Below are positions 63,495 through 64,000 of a stretch of 64,000 nt of DNA, one piece after another. The stretch covers positions 7,580,971-7,644,970 of the forward strand of contig OZ038402.1 in NCBI GenBank assembly GCA_964036045.1. The letters run 5' to 3'. The notes under the pieces were generated by a model. It saw only the letters and a program-made list of their open reading frames with translations. It searched no databases and was not told the origin of the DNA. This DNA is from Eutreptiella sp. 'Long Island Sound 2002'. Its lineage: Eukaryota; Euglenozoa; Euglenophyceae; Eutreptiales; Eutreptiaceae. The position numbers were made by a program, and so were the translations under genes. The stretch's first letter is position 1; the number at the start of each line of letters is the position of its first letter.

Positions 63495-64000
63495 CTAGCG
63501 AAGGACTGCCATACCCCAGGCAGGGGGGGGGTTTGGGGTTTGGGCTAGGCGAAACAAGGGGCGCGATCCCGCCCAAAGATCGTCAGGGTGCAGCAAAGGC
63601 CCGTGGGTGAACTCAACGGTCTCGGTCATGCTGCTGGTTAGGGACGGCAAGGAAGGAAACCCCGAGGCCCACGTCTCGGCCTTGAAGAAGAAGTCGATGT
63701 TGAACTGCTCGGGGTTAAGGTCGCCATGGCGGCGGGTCACGGAGTGCTTGCTGTCCCCGGACTGACGACTTGATGGGGGTTGACTTCCCCATGAGGGTCG
63801 TCGGGGGTAGAGTTCACCGGGAGGGAGATGGTGGTGGGTCTGATTTCCCCTTTGAGGGTGGTTGCGGGGACGCCTGTTTGAGTCGATGGTCCCTTATGGA
63901 GTCGGCCATAGGCCTTAAGGGCATGAGGGCCCTGAAATTCTGGGAGCTCTCGAGAGGGTCGTCATGGCTTGTTGTCCTTGGCCTTCTCCTCTGGGTGCTG
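63495..64000 (-). CDS. Possible N-terminal gag-like frame entering from the right edge (partial)
   Basis: From about 63,595 the GC content rises to the level of element A. On the minus strand one frame is open from at least ~63,850 to 63495, with protein-like content: Pro/Arg/Ser-rich, then RRHGDLNPEQFNIDFFFKAE, then mixed. No family is recognised. It could be the start of another high-GC element or a host exon. Confidence 0.28.

Overview
This is a gene-poor, repeat-saturated piece of a eukaryotic nuclear genome. Nearly all recognisable coding sequence belongs to retrotransposons: Ty3/gypsy-type LTR elements, one LINE and one reverse-transcriptase-like fragment of another class. There is no operon-like gene spacing, rRNA or convincing intact host gene. 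Large nested elements, satellite arrays, chromodomain-type integrases and initiator-Met-type primer sites suggest a large-genome protist. A green alga of the prasinophyte kind is my guess; it comes from general resemblance and is unverified.

Layout. (1) 1-~10400: high-GC Ty3/gypsy element A on the + strand, entered inside gag: gag, protease, a Dam-like domain, RT, RNase H, integrase and a chromodomain broken by one TGA. (2) ~10400-14695: mostly unassigned DNA, with a broken staphylococcal-nuclease-type gene (14367-14684, minus) ending against an LTR. (3) 14696-36321: element B (+), a decayed Ty3-type element, split by a 14.9-kb insertion X (18417-33272). X has 35-bp imperfect terminal inverted repeats (27/35 identical) and satellite arrays just inside both ends (11 units of ~187 bp on the left, 6 phased units of 184 bp on the right). 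X carries a 22-bp minisatellite in three blocks, a LINE with RT and RNase H, an exact-length 1,671-bp tandem duplication and an RT-like ORF with RYRDN at the expected catalytic site. (4) 36322-~60090: a stack of minus-strand elements. F, a D-family element, sits in B's integrase. C (LTRs of 786 bp, 5-bp target duplication GTAGA) sits in F's 3' LTR. D (10.9 kb, duplication CCCTC) sits in C's gag. D has an uninterrupted 5-kb protease-polymerase frame and nearly identical LTRs, so it is the youngest. (5) ~60090-64000: unassigned sequence, with a GC-rich possible gag-like frame entering from the right edge.

The elements share an unusual design. All four gag-bearing elements (A, B, C, D) have one in-frame stop inside gag and a second in-frame stop exactly between gag and protease, which suggests programmed stop-codon readthrough. 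All four carry a domain laid out like Dam-type N6-adenine methyltransferases between protease and RT: NPPF is intact in B and D, NPRF in C, HCPR in A. B, D and F share an LTR family, and C has a related LTR. The termini (AGTAAGAAAAAG...TTTCT) are not the usual TG...CA. C's LTR and the 3' noncoding regions of D and F hold tRNA-like A/B-box segments, and the 3' noncoding regions of C and D share long conserved, hairpin-rich blocks.
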